Below, in pieces: positions 53,283-64,000 of a stretch of DNA of 64,000 nucleotides. Within the stretch, counting starts at the first letter, position 1, and each line of letters begins with the position of its first letter. Source of the DNA: Balanoglossus misakiensis (Eukaryota; Hemichordata); the NCBI GenBank assembly GCA_040954595.2, contig CM082595.2:4712001-4776000 (forward strand), read 5' to 3'. The translations under genes were made by a program, and so were the position numbers. The notes below the pieces were generated by a model. The model worked only from the letters and a program-made list of their open reading frames with translations, had not been told where the DNA came from and searched no databases.

Positions 53283-56200
53283 AGTGTATCAAAATCAGCT
53301 GAAAAAGTAGTCAATATCAACCACCACCTGTCGAACACCGGCCTCTGAGTTTAATTTCCAGTCTTATTTGAGCTTCTGATTAGCACGAAAGCGACGATGC
53401 ATTTGTTACCTTCAAACCTCTCTTAGCAACCCATTTATATAGTTTCTATGGCATTTGTCGTCAATTGTGTGATTTAGAATATTCTGAAAAGAGGAACAGA
53501 ATAAAAAACTTTTGAATTTACAGAGCAATCATATAGGTTGTATTTAGGCTCTGTCGTCTGATGAAATTATACTCAATTCTAAAGGTTTATTAAGCCTTAC
53601 TATAAATATGACCGACTTATTTGCAAATACATGTAGTGTATAATGTGCAAGTCTGGTTTTCACTAGGCTGCGTTTTGCCATTGTGAGTGATACAGCTCGC
53701 CAGAATAGCAAAATCACAGCTTGGTATGTTTAACATGCCATTACGCATTTTCTGGGATTTTCATTTTATTACATGCGAATAGAGCCCTTAACAGACCCAA
53801 TGAATTGTAATTACTTCTCGGATGCTGTTAGTCGTACAGAATACTTTCAGGGTATTTATTGATCAGCAGGAAGAAAAAAGGGCCATGGAAGTGTTAGTTT
53901 GTATGTGGCAATAGAGAGACAAAAATAGATTCCATTTTGCCCTGATTTGCCTGCCCAATAACTGCCCATCGAACGTCGCAATCTCAAGCACTATGCATTA
54001 ATTATGAACGGTATTACTCGACTTCTTCAAAGTTCTGCAGTACATATATGTATAAAGATATCTTCCTTCAGTTTAAAATTTGAAATTTTTTTTCCATTAC
54101 TTTGCGATACAATTGTCTAGCATTAATTATTCCCATTGGAAACACAGTCCTTGTAGTAAACTTCACCCAGACACCTTTGTTGAAAACGAAAACAATTATA
54201 GAAATCATACTTCAAAGCACATGCATCATTTTACACTAATGTTATGTCAGATCTTGTTATTTTCCTTTCAAGATCCCTGTCCCATTCATTGTGTGGTTCG
54301 AATTACAGTGGAGACAGTCTATCCAGCCATAAAGTCTCGCCCATGTTTTGTTGTTTCGGAAAGTTGATGGCCAACTTTGCACTCAGTGTGGTTTAAACGG
54401 CGCGCAGGGGATGAAATGTCGCGCAGCTGTCTGATCGTATCGACGTAAACGACAGCGGAGTAATTCACTAAAGCGATGGGAAAATCGAACACGATGGGTA
54501 TTAAAAGCTGTACCAATGCCAGATGTTCACTTGCATCTTGCAAAGCCCTAAATCGTGCAGGAATTACTAACATTAGTCGATGCGACTGCTTACCGATTTC
54601 TTGGAGATTTGATTTCTTACCTGGAACGATAACACTCTGTATCAGTGGCAGTATTTTGTTACTAATTCAGTGAGAACTTGATTGTGGGACTGACCATGTG
54701 ACGCTTGAAACATAGAAAGCAAATTAGGGATGACGATATTAACCTCCTTATTGATGAAGGTAACACAAGAAATAGAGCAGTGGTACATGGTCATTATAAC
54801 ATTTGATCACCTACAGGCGGTAATGTAACGCTGTCTCTAAACACTGAAGTGAAATAAATTCTTTGTTTATTCAATCCCAAAAAGAAAATTTCTCTTGTAA
54901 GCACTTGGATCGATAACACAAAAAGACCTAACCAACCCTTAGGGGCACGCACTAACATAATCTTTTTCGATAATGAAATTTTGTGAGTGTATGTCTACGA
55001 AACAAATTGATGTATCAAAACCATGCCGTGCATAATACCTTACAGGTTATTGGCAAGGTTCTATATTGGACATTTATGCTGTACACGGAAGCAGATACAG
55101 ACTAAATGCGACTGCTCGGTAATACTAAAAGGGTGACAATGACCGTATATTTAAGTTTGCGAAGCCCAATGCCACAGGTTAAATAGAACACTTACAGAGC
55201 ACGGAATGATGCCGGCATGGTTTATGGTTTGAGATGAACTCCTTAGTCAATTTTAACAGAGGAATGTCTCGGCGTATTTGTGATTTTTCGTCAAATTGCT
55301 GAATGACGTGTGAACATTTTATCAATCTACACTTAAGGGTCGTGGCCCAAGGCAACGCACTCTTGAATGTAAAGAATTCTCTGTCGGCTGCTGATGTCTG
55401 ATCCTCGCATGATTTGTAAAAAGAATATGCTTCAAGAGCATTGTGTGTAACGTGTACACATGGGTCCCGCTGCATCCCTGTGTAAGAGTTGCTTCATGGC
55501 TGATGCAGCTATTCTTAAAAATAGGGCTGGTACAGCGCTGTAAGAATGTATGTGCCATCCTAAGAGATTTCACACAGCCCTGGTGCAGTGCATTGGGTGA
55601 ACGCACTAACTATTTCAACTTTAACCTGAATTTTAAATTTTGCTTTTTGAATCCTGTGTCACGAACATATTTGGCAAGATCACATTGTCTGTACCTGTTG
55701 CTTTCATTCGCACACTACACCGTGTGTTGATTTTAATAAATATACGTTTACTATAAATATACCTCACTACATGTCTATAAATCGACAAACCAGTAATAAA
55801 AGGGTGTATGAAAACAGGAGTTAAATTGGTTCTCATTCTCTCATTTTATATTGAAAATTAAATCAGGATGATTGAAAATTTAGTATCGATTTCGCCCGAC
55901 CTACATATCGAGCCAGAAAATGTCACTTCCTGTTGCCACGGTTATCACAAGAGCGACAGAAGAATGGGTTTTAATGAGTAGTGCTAACAGGCTGGTGTGG
56001 TCTTAAGTGTTCGTCAGAAAAATTAGGAAATCTCATTGGGGAAAAGTGCACAGAAAGTGCATTTCAGTGTTCTAAGGATATTATTAGAAATCTTAAGATC
56101 ATGTAGATATGGGAACTTGTGAGAAATGACATTCAGGTTAATGTTACATGTAAATGTTGACTCTATGAAATTGATTTGCCCTTGTTGATTGTAATAATAG

Positions 56201-59200
56201 AATTGTATTATGTTTGGTGAGACCGCCGCAGATATGCCCACGTTCAAGTGCGATATGTCACTGGGAATTCATAGTGATTTGTGAAAATTTTCAGCGTAGA
56301 ATTATTGTAATCAACTCTACAGTGTATACCCATAACAATGAATTGGTAGAATTAGACCACGCTAAGATAAGCTCGCAAAGTTACCGTTGCAGATGGCGTT
56401 AATAATATTATTTCAACTGTAACTATAGGCTGATGGCAAATATTCTCCCTTTTTACCGTTTGTTATCCGAGCCTCAACAAACCTTAACGACGACTGGCAC
56501 TTAAAAATGGGGGTCGACCTTCAAAGGGGTTATGGTTGTTAATATATCGCCCATCGAGTATAAGTTTTACGTGTGTGTATATAATACAAAATACTGGCAA
56601 CGTTGGGTCACCTTTAACATTGAAACTTCATCTCGTGTAACAGCAGCCGTGATTCAAGCCATTTCTGCAAAGCAAACATCCATCTGAATCTGATCGTAAA
56701 TTGTTATTGAAGTCACTGACATTTTGTGAAACGGGGACATTTCTTTTGATACTTTGAAATGGCCGGAATTTGGTTTGCAATTACATCATGGCCGTGGTAA
56801 TAACATGACTATTAATAGCATATATATTGAAAGATCATTGGTTAACGGTGCAAGTGTAGTATTACAAATTTCAAGAGCAGAAGTTGGCATCGACAAAATT
56901 CTTCTGTTGACCCCTGTGGACTGGATATAAGCGCGAACACAAGTAAAAAACTCACAGTATTACATGCGCTTACATCGACGATGTCTAAATACATAATTAA
57001 ACTTAAGTGGTTAATGTAAAATACTATTTAGGGCGGAAGCACAGGTACTTAACGATGATTAAAGCTTTTATTCTTATTACATGTTTGGAGTTTACAGTTT
57101 TGACAGCGCACACAAAGCTCCTATAGACATGAGTTTCTGGAGTTGTAGGAATGTCAAATAAATTTACACTGAAATAGATTAATGTATTTGACTATAAATG
57201 TATTTTGAAGTGGTTTCTGAAGTTTTTTAATTCCCCAAAAATGCAATAACATATGGTCATTTGTGCAAAAGTATGTTTTAACATAAATATTTTCTTTTGA
57301 CCACTATGTCACACATATGCACGAAAATGGTGTGCTTGAAAATCACATAATACTCAATTACATATGCACATACTAGATTTCAAACGTTTGAACTACGAAC
57401 AACCCCTTTACTCTTGACGAAAAGAATCTGCCTTCATCTGCTTAAGGACCCTTTTGGCAGAAAAAGGATAAACGACTCCACTGGTCATGATAGCAACCTT
57501 CAAATTTAGAATCACAAGCTAAGATTAGCTTCATTCCCAATTATCGCATAGCCAATTCCGAGAATCTAATGGTTCAACAATCATAACCTGTCACAGCAAA
57601 TTATGTTCAATGTAATAGAACAAACTTACCGCAAAAACACTACTAGACTTTAGCGTGACACACATTTACTTTTCATGAACTCTGTGCTGTAACAGCTAAT
57701 CAGTTGTAGTATTTCGATTTAAAACAAGGGAATTCTGGCAATCTCCCTCGGGAATATATTCCCCTTTTAAAGTGGCCTTTCGTCAAATACCATTTAAGAA
57801 TAGCCACACCCGTGAACAGTATACGAGACTGACTTCGCAAAGTCAGCTTTGATCTAAACTGGGACGGGTATGCTGATGAATCTCGGGAGAATCTAATTCG
57901 ACGAACGACAGCGGCGCGGTGACTATAAAAGATTGCATTATGCATATCACGGCCTTCCCTGTGGGATTCACTTCACACTCCCGCACGAATCCAAGTCTGA
58001 ATACAGATTTCCATCCTGGAACCGCGCACCGCGATTTGCGTAGAGATTGAGCCGCCTGTTTCTCTCGATGGACTGCTACACTTGTTGCATCTGCGTCGAC
58101 TGCTCGTGCCGTGCGAAGCAGAAATTCAGATCTTCGGAACGTCAGCGACTGTGACAGGGGCTGAGGTCGCACGAAGCGAACGCACGGTGTCAGCCACGCA
58201 TCTATTGTGTACCTACTTGTCGATTGATCACAAGCAGAGAAATCTAAACTCTCCCACAAGATACATTTATCCGTTTGTCGGCAAGCCTTCTCCTCCGGGG
58301 CATGTCAATATTATTCGTTTGATTAAATGCGCCACACGTTTTCATTATGCCGCGAAAAGCTAGATTACAATTAAGTTAATTCCACCAAATTTAAACTTGA
58401 CTGTAATGCAGCGTCTACAAACACTGGGTGAGTTATTAACGCAATCGTGGTGCGAACTTTTCCAATTCAGTTCAACACTGAAAATAGGGGCTTATTATTC
58501 TCTCGGCAAATTTTGCAAATCACACTCATAATCTCACTCTTGAGAAAGCATTAATAGCGGCTTTCTCCGTATTGAATCGCATTTCTAAACAGAAGCACGC
58601 CTGCCATGCTGGTTGGTGAGTTAGTCCCTGCACTCACCTACGAACGGACATGTTTCTGTCGTGCCAGACTCCTACCTTTTGCATTGTCCCTCACGTTTGG
58701 CCATCTCGCGCAGCAGGGGTATCTATTATTTACGTCGGCCAGCCTCATCTATGCGAGAAGCCCCGGGGTAACTTGCATTTAAGGAAAGTAAAAAACACCC
58801 GCTAGATTTTTTCCAAGTAAGCCACTTAAACGCTAAGAGGATAAGGGTTATACGAGTGTTTTGATGTAAAATCGTAACAGGTATGCCTATAATACCATAT
58901 CCTGTCATTAAAATGTAAACATGAAACCATAAGATTCCCGACAATTATCGTCGATTTAATGCATAATCTCATGTTTTTGTAGTAGTGTTTCCTGGTTTCA
59001 AAACAACTGTAACTTTGAAAACTTCTCACTAATCACCACAAATCTCACGTTGACAGATTTGATGGGTTTTAAATTACACAATTTGAAAAAAAAAACATTG
59101 GTGTTTCAAGGAAGAGTCGGACTATAATGCTGATGATTATTTTAGTCCCTGGTGTTATCTTCATCTCATGCCACCTTCCTTTCATACGTATTTGCACTCA

Positions 59201-61284
59201 ATTAAAAATTAGAACGAGCACACTAAAACCATCGATGGTGAATTTATCATCTTCATATATTCTCCTCGAAAAAATACGTTCCTAGACAAGCAGTCGACGT
59301 AATAAGTTTTTATGAGCGCGTGGATGGAATCATTACGCTTCCGTTGTTTTTCAAACGCCTGAATCCATACCCCATGAAATTTAAGACCCGAAATATATCG
59401 GTTGCCCCAGCAACCGTACCCCCTGGTGGTATTGATGATCACCTTCAGTTGCACGGGTTGATTGAAAGTTGTCATCGCTCAATTAAATTCCGAGGAATGT
59501 TGCGTTTAATTGCCGCGGTAGAAATTACGTGGTTCAGTCGCAGGGAGAAAACGGTGATAGCAGAAAGGCATGGGAGTGTGCCCAGCACTCTGCATTATCC
59601 TTATCGAATCAGGGCGCGACCCTTTTAACTTTCGCCTCCGGGAAAATAGCTATCGGAAATTGTGCGGCTATATCGCTTACAACTTGTATACCAGTGAAAT
59701 CAATACAGAAACAAATTCTTGTTTTGTCTTCTCATTGGCCGAGGAGTCTTGGACACACAAGTGTTTATTCTAGGAATATGTGCTTTTCTTTTCTGAGGCA
59801 TTCAACGCTCTGCAGTCTAATAAGATTCAATTTATTTCCACATTTTGCACTTTTTAAATTAGCCACACACATATACATGCAGTCACAGCGACTTCTTTGA
59901 CCTTGACAGTGACAACCGGCTGCTCTGGTGTCAAGTGTCACGACTACTGTGCAACTTCATGCCCCATGCAGAGAGGCTACAAACACATCATGTTTAACTA
60001 ACTTTACTCAGGAACCAAATTGGCCATAATTAGGGAAACAGAAATCTCGTTTGTAACTAATAGTGTTCTCAATGTCCACGTGCCAATCTCTTCAGTGTTT
60101 GTGTAGCGACCGTAAGTTTCAACACCCAATACTTCAATACTTTTCATAAATTTGACTGAATTATATTTGAAGCGTTTATGTCCGATAAATGGCGGTTGTT
60201 AACAGTGTACTATAGCCAGAAATTCAAACCATGCCAGGTATTTTCGTCGCGCATGGCAACGATGATATCGACTATGCCAACTGCATAACTTTCGTTCCGT
60301 GATCATATGTCGTTGCAACGGAATCTTATGGTGCCATAAAATAACACTTCTAACGTCGATGGCAAGTACTACACAAACACAAGCCTGAAATATGGGCTTG
60401 ATGAGTGGCCTCTTTTATAATGGGAACACTTTTATTTTTAAGTGTCATCAAATTTTACGCAATTTGGCCGTTTGCATGAAAAATGATAGGTCGATCCTAG
60501 TTGTGACTTGCGAGATAACGAGCATTGGAATTCCATCACGTATGTAGTGTACTATACATGTATCGCGCTCAGTGAAATTTATCAGCAGAGATTGCCGGCC
60601 AAACGTGCACGGCTGGCAAGATTTTTATCCATGCCTTGAATTTGCAATTGCACAGTGTGGGATTAATAGACAGATGGTTAGGCTAGAGGAGTAGAATATT
60701 TATTTGGCCCTCAGCAACAATACGTTGGTCTGAACTCTTTGCAACTAGGGAGCATCAACGTATAGTCTTTACATTTACCTAGTACGTAATATCCATTTCT
60801 ATTATCCGTGTTCTAGCTCTCTTAGTTGAATGATTGGTTGGTTGGTTGACAAAGCAGGTGACATTATCATTTTGTAGAACACAAGACTGAGAAACTGCAT
60901 TTTCTGTGTGCGTGCCCCGCAAGCGTGTAATTACCCCCTATAGACCTGCAGTCGCAATCAGGAGTCCTTTGTCTTTGACGCCACCCACGGATAGCTTTCT
61001 GCAAAACGACTTATGATTCCCCTTGCTTTATTTCAAAAGTGACTTGTGGGCTCCATCATTGAGAAATAATTGTCCTTCCCTAAGAGCAACCCAGGCAGAC
61101 ACAATCACCGTGGCCGCACACACCAAATATCCACTAACCATACCTGTGGTGTACAAATTCAATTATGTCAGATGACATTATATCACAGCCGTGACTTACT
61201 CTCCCGTGGATAAGTATGAGGTTTTAAAAAGTCATGCTGTTCACTGTATTGTGACAGTTAATAAAAACAATCCACCAGTTCAGG
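53283..61284. other. Desert, nothing recognised
   Basis: No exon supported. A TATAAAAG at about 57922 precedes a 23-codon Cys-rich frame (58070-58141), which I do not call a gene. Other frames of up to 138 codons (57843-58259, minus) have no family resemblance. Confidence 0.3.
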
Positions 61285-61317
61285 GGTACATAACGTACAT
61301 ACGTACACATACATACA

Positions 61318-61349
<32 letters not shown>

Positions 61350-61388
61350 AAACATACATACAATACATACATACATACCATACATACA

Positions 61389-61420
<32 letters not shown>
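61285..61420 (+). repeat. ATAC tetranucleotide microsatellite
   Basis: Interrupted ATAC/CATA array; the Tyr/Ile/His and Met/Tyr/Val/Cys frames on the two strands are artefacts. It resembles the array at 38769. Confidence 0.95.
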
Positions 61421-62231
61421 AATGGTTATATGTACATGTACCCGGTATATACATCTTTTATGTTGGATAAGGCGTATATACATCTTTTAATCTTTCATAT
61501 TAATCTTTCGTATTTTACAGAGTTCAAAAGGAACCAGGGAAAAAGTAATGTCTGAAAACATTAGTGATTATTTCTGGTGAAATCGGTTTTGAGGAACATA
61601 AATACTATCGGAAAGCCTAAATGGTTCTAATAGCGTCGAATTTAAACATACATGGATTGCTAAATGGACATCACTCCTACCCAACCAAGAGAAAACCCAT
61701 TTGATGGGTCACTGGGAAAGAAGATTGGAAGAACAAGTGTGAGATTTGCATCCATTTGCATGTGATTTATTTCTCTGCGCCCGACACGGTGCTGACAGTG
61801 TGAGTCCAGTCGTCATGGAGATAGAGAACGCCTTATCCAACATCTGTCACTGCGTCATTAATTAACATTTGCCGGTGTATCGTTTCGCTTTACGCGCGCT
61901 CGCCAGAAACTCTCCGCCACACAGCGGTGACATGACACAGTCCGAGCGATGAGCTCCTCCCAGCCGGGGATATATCCACCGTGTCTGCTTCCATATCGCT
62001 CGATCACTAAGTTATGCTGGCCCGGCAGCAGAAGGAAGACGACAGACTTTCTGATAACGGCTCGCATCTGCTCCGGTTGCCGACTTAATTGAGCGTACGA
62101 ACGATCGAACGAACACATGGCGACAAGTATTTTCCGCCGATAACTGTGCGGTGTGGAAACAGTATACCGCAGTAATTCTTTGAAATATCAGAACAGACTG
62201 TGTGTTTTATGCACGGGTGGAACTCACCACC

Positions 62232-62526
62232 ATGGGATACTGGAAAACAGGGCCAGCGGTGCTCGTGTCTGTCTCTGTGGTGATGACGCTGATTACGGCG
62301 CTGACTGCTCTGCAAACGTCGGATGGCAACATCACATGGCCTGTCAAGAGAGTCGCCAAGCTGGACGGTGACATCACACTGGGTGGCCTCTTCATCGTGC
62401 ACAAGCGCTCAGAGATGTTCACGTGCGGGAGGATCCGTCGAAACGGGCTGCAGGCGCTGGAGATGATGCTCTACACCATCGATAAGGTCAACAACGACTC
62501 CAGCTTGCTGCCAGGCATCCGACTCG
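62232..62526 (+). CDS. Metabotropic glutamate receptor-like class C GPCR, first coding exon (3' partial)
   Basis: N-terminus of a class C receptor of the plasma membrane. ATG at 62232 has a strong context (CACCACCATGGGA). Residues about 8-27 are a hydrophobic signal peptide (AVLVSVSVVMTLITALTA), with a possible N-glycosylation site N33-I-T. Residues 44-98 match the start of the ligand-binding Venus-flytrap domain: LDGDITLGGLFIVH, CGRI with Cys65, LQALEMMLYTIDKVNND and LLPGIRLG. The exon ends at a consensus donor (CTCG|GTAAGT) in phase 1 after 98 codons. The frame stays open past the donor to 62846, but the family resemblance stops exactly there. DGDITLGGLF recalls group III receptors and LLPG-(V/I)-(K/R)-LG group II, so the subtype is open. 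The usual RLEAM is replaced by ALEMM. Remaining exons lie beyond the window. Confidence 0.88.
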
Positions 62527-62867
62527 GTAAGTGGTACTCTATCAACGATACCCTCATGGCAGAGTACAATATTTACATCTGCAGCAATGTGAGTTGTGAG
62601 AGACGCCTGGGCTCCTTTCGTTGTGATTTGCCCAGAATAGTGGTTGAAACAAACCTCTCCGATATAGATGCAATCATCTCTCTCTCTCCATGTCTCTTTT
62701 TCCACATCTATCTCTCTCTTTCCACCTCTTTTTTTATCTCTTTATCTCTTTCCATCTGTCTCTTCTATATCAGCATTATTTTTGCCCCTCTCCGCAAACA
62801 CCCATGTCCATATACGTATAGACCATTATTCATTTCTATTTTGTAATTTCTTAGCTACAGTCTTATA

Positions 62868-63077
62868 TACTGTAAAACACTTTATTTTCGCGAGCAATAA
62901 ATTTTCGCCAAATACACGAGAGCCAAAATAGCGTGAAAATAAAAAGTCGCGTAAATTTTTTTGAAGATAATGATGCAGTGAATGAAATAGGAAAATGCAA
63001 AGTTAATACTCGCGAAACAGTGGCCTCTCTCGATATCGCGAAAATTTCAACTTGCGAAAATAAAGTGTTTTACAGTA
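62868..63077 (-). mobile_element. TA-flanked MITE family 1, inverted copy (210 bp) in the receptor intron
   Basis: TA, CTGTAAAACACTTTATTTTC and CGCGAGCAATAA at the left. The interior is the reverse complement of 5970-6181 (CTCTCGATATCGCGAAAA near the right). The right end is the complementary terminal repeat followed by TA. Confidence 0.9.
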
Positions 63078-63435
63078 TCTGACCAATGCATTCAACATGT
63101 CTGATTACTAATGAAAGAAAATCATCTTGCACTCTCAGCTTTGTCATTTCTGGGTTTTAAACACAATCATCTTTATGCAGTACAAAGGCCATCACATCTT
63201 GAATGTTGTCAAGAAAGATTTTATTACCAAGAAAGTAATTGGATAATGGCGTGTTGAGCCTTTGCCCGGACGTTGTGTTAATTTTGTCGACACTGATCGG
63301 TTGTGACAAGTAACGATGCCAGGCAGGTTCTGTTGTTTCATCCGTGGCAGACAGATGTAGATGTTACTTAATTTACAATCTGGAATTGGTTTACCATTGG
63401 TATGGATTACGGTGATGTCTCAGCCGACGCTAATT

Positions 63436-63452
63436 TGAGAGAGAGAGAGAGA
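63436..63452 (+). repeat. GA dinucleotide microsatellite
   Basis: Short pure GA run followed by poly-A. Confidence 0.9.
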
Positions 63453-64000
63453 AAAAAATCACAGAATCCTAAGTCTAGAACAAACGTTTATCACCTATTG
63501 GGCACTCTCATTGGATGATCAATGAACCCACAGCGCCCTCTTGAAGATTCTCAGGCCATATATGGCCATGCAGTTGTTTGATGAGCTCAGTTCTTTCAGT
63601 GACCGTCTTCTACAAAATAGACATGTTACCAAAATGACTTAAGGACTGCCTTTATGTTTTTTTCTGTGATAATCGGAGAATTCGCCTTGAATATTTCCGT
63701 TACCACTGATCACATAAAATCATACACGGTTTGAAATTGTTCCTTTGGCTATAATTTACCTTTCTGCCCCTGCACGCTTGAATTTATGAACCGCGACCAC
63801 TATCCAGAACATTAAGTTGACCAAAATCACAGAGGGGCATTATTATAAGGATATTATGATGTCTGGTTAATGATGTACGCGTATTACCGGTATATAGCCG
63901 CAAATTTTGTCTTTTCCCATAAGATTACAATGACTAGAAAAACTCACTTCCACTATCCACATTTTCTTGAGGTTTTACACAAAGCCTAGTCACAAGAAAT

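Larger units (their letters stand above)
62527..64000 (+). other. First intron of the class C receptor gene (to window edge)
   Basis: Starts with GTAAGT. Contains a TCTC-rich pyrimidine tract (about 62675-62765), an inverted MITE and a GA run (63436-63452). I found no acceptor followed by the expected next receptor segment (a DTC/ALEQ-like exon), so the intron exceeds 1.4 kb. Confidence 0.65.

Noticed and set aside
57843-58259. 138-codon minus-strand frame in a CG-containing patch, and a TATAAAAG followed by a Cys-rich 23-codon plus frame
   Set aside because: No family match; the patch lowers stop frequency in several frames at once.
62527-62846. Open frame continuing from the receptor exon
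   Set aside because: Family similarity stops exactly at a consensus GTAAGT donor and the rest becomes a TCTC-rich low-complexity run, so it is intron.

Overview
This is nuclear DNA of an invertebrate animal. Spliced exons with GT-AG introns, a multi-exon TFIIH p44 gene, the first exon of a metabotropic-glutamate-receptor-like class C GPCR, MITEs with TA target sites, many microsatellites and moderate AT richness all fit a marine invertebrate. A non-vertebrate deuterostome (hemichordate, cephalochordate or echinoderm) is my guess, but nothing in the window proves the phylum.

Layout. (1) 68-3813, plus strand: the last 13 exons of GTF2H2 (TFIIH p44), running off the left edge. The exons join in phase through every junction to a stop at 3813. 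Two introns carry MITE copies. (2) 4526-6620: a short spacer with a 58-bp near-perfect palindrome and two close copies of a TA-flanked MITE. (3) 6694-8364, plus strand: an uninterrupted 556-residue AMP-dependent acyl-CoA synthetase. (4) About 8.7-62.2 kb: a 53-kb stretch in which I recognise no protein. (5) 62232-62526, plus strand: the first coding exon of a class C GPCR (signal peptide and start of the ligand-binding domain), followed by intron to the right edge.

The desert is not featureless. Reading it against itself shows many pairs of diverged but clearly homologous non-coding blocks. One set at 9.5-17.1 kb recurs at 23.7-35.4 kb, with one member (10.5-11.4 kb) inverted at 26.2-27.2 kb. 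A partial set lies at 21.3-22.9 kb, and fainter third copies are suspected at 39.9, 41.9 and 47.2 kb. In the best block 73 of 93 aligned bases match without a gap, and the changes fall equally on all three codon positions, so the conservation does not look like coding constraint. This looks like an old segmental duplication whose remaining similarity may mark regulatory elements or an unrecognised transcription unit. Two or three spots (13.74-13.88, 23.02-23.06, 35.35-35.50 kb) resemble promoter-plus-first-exon arrangements but are weak.

The three genes have no evident functional link: a basal transcription/DNA-repair factor, a metabolic ligase and a neuronal-type receptor, all on the plus strand.
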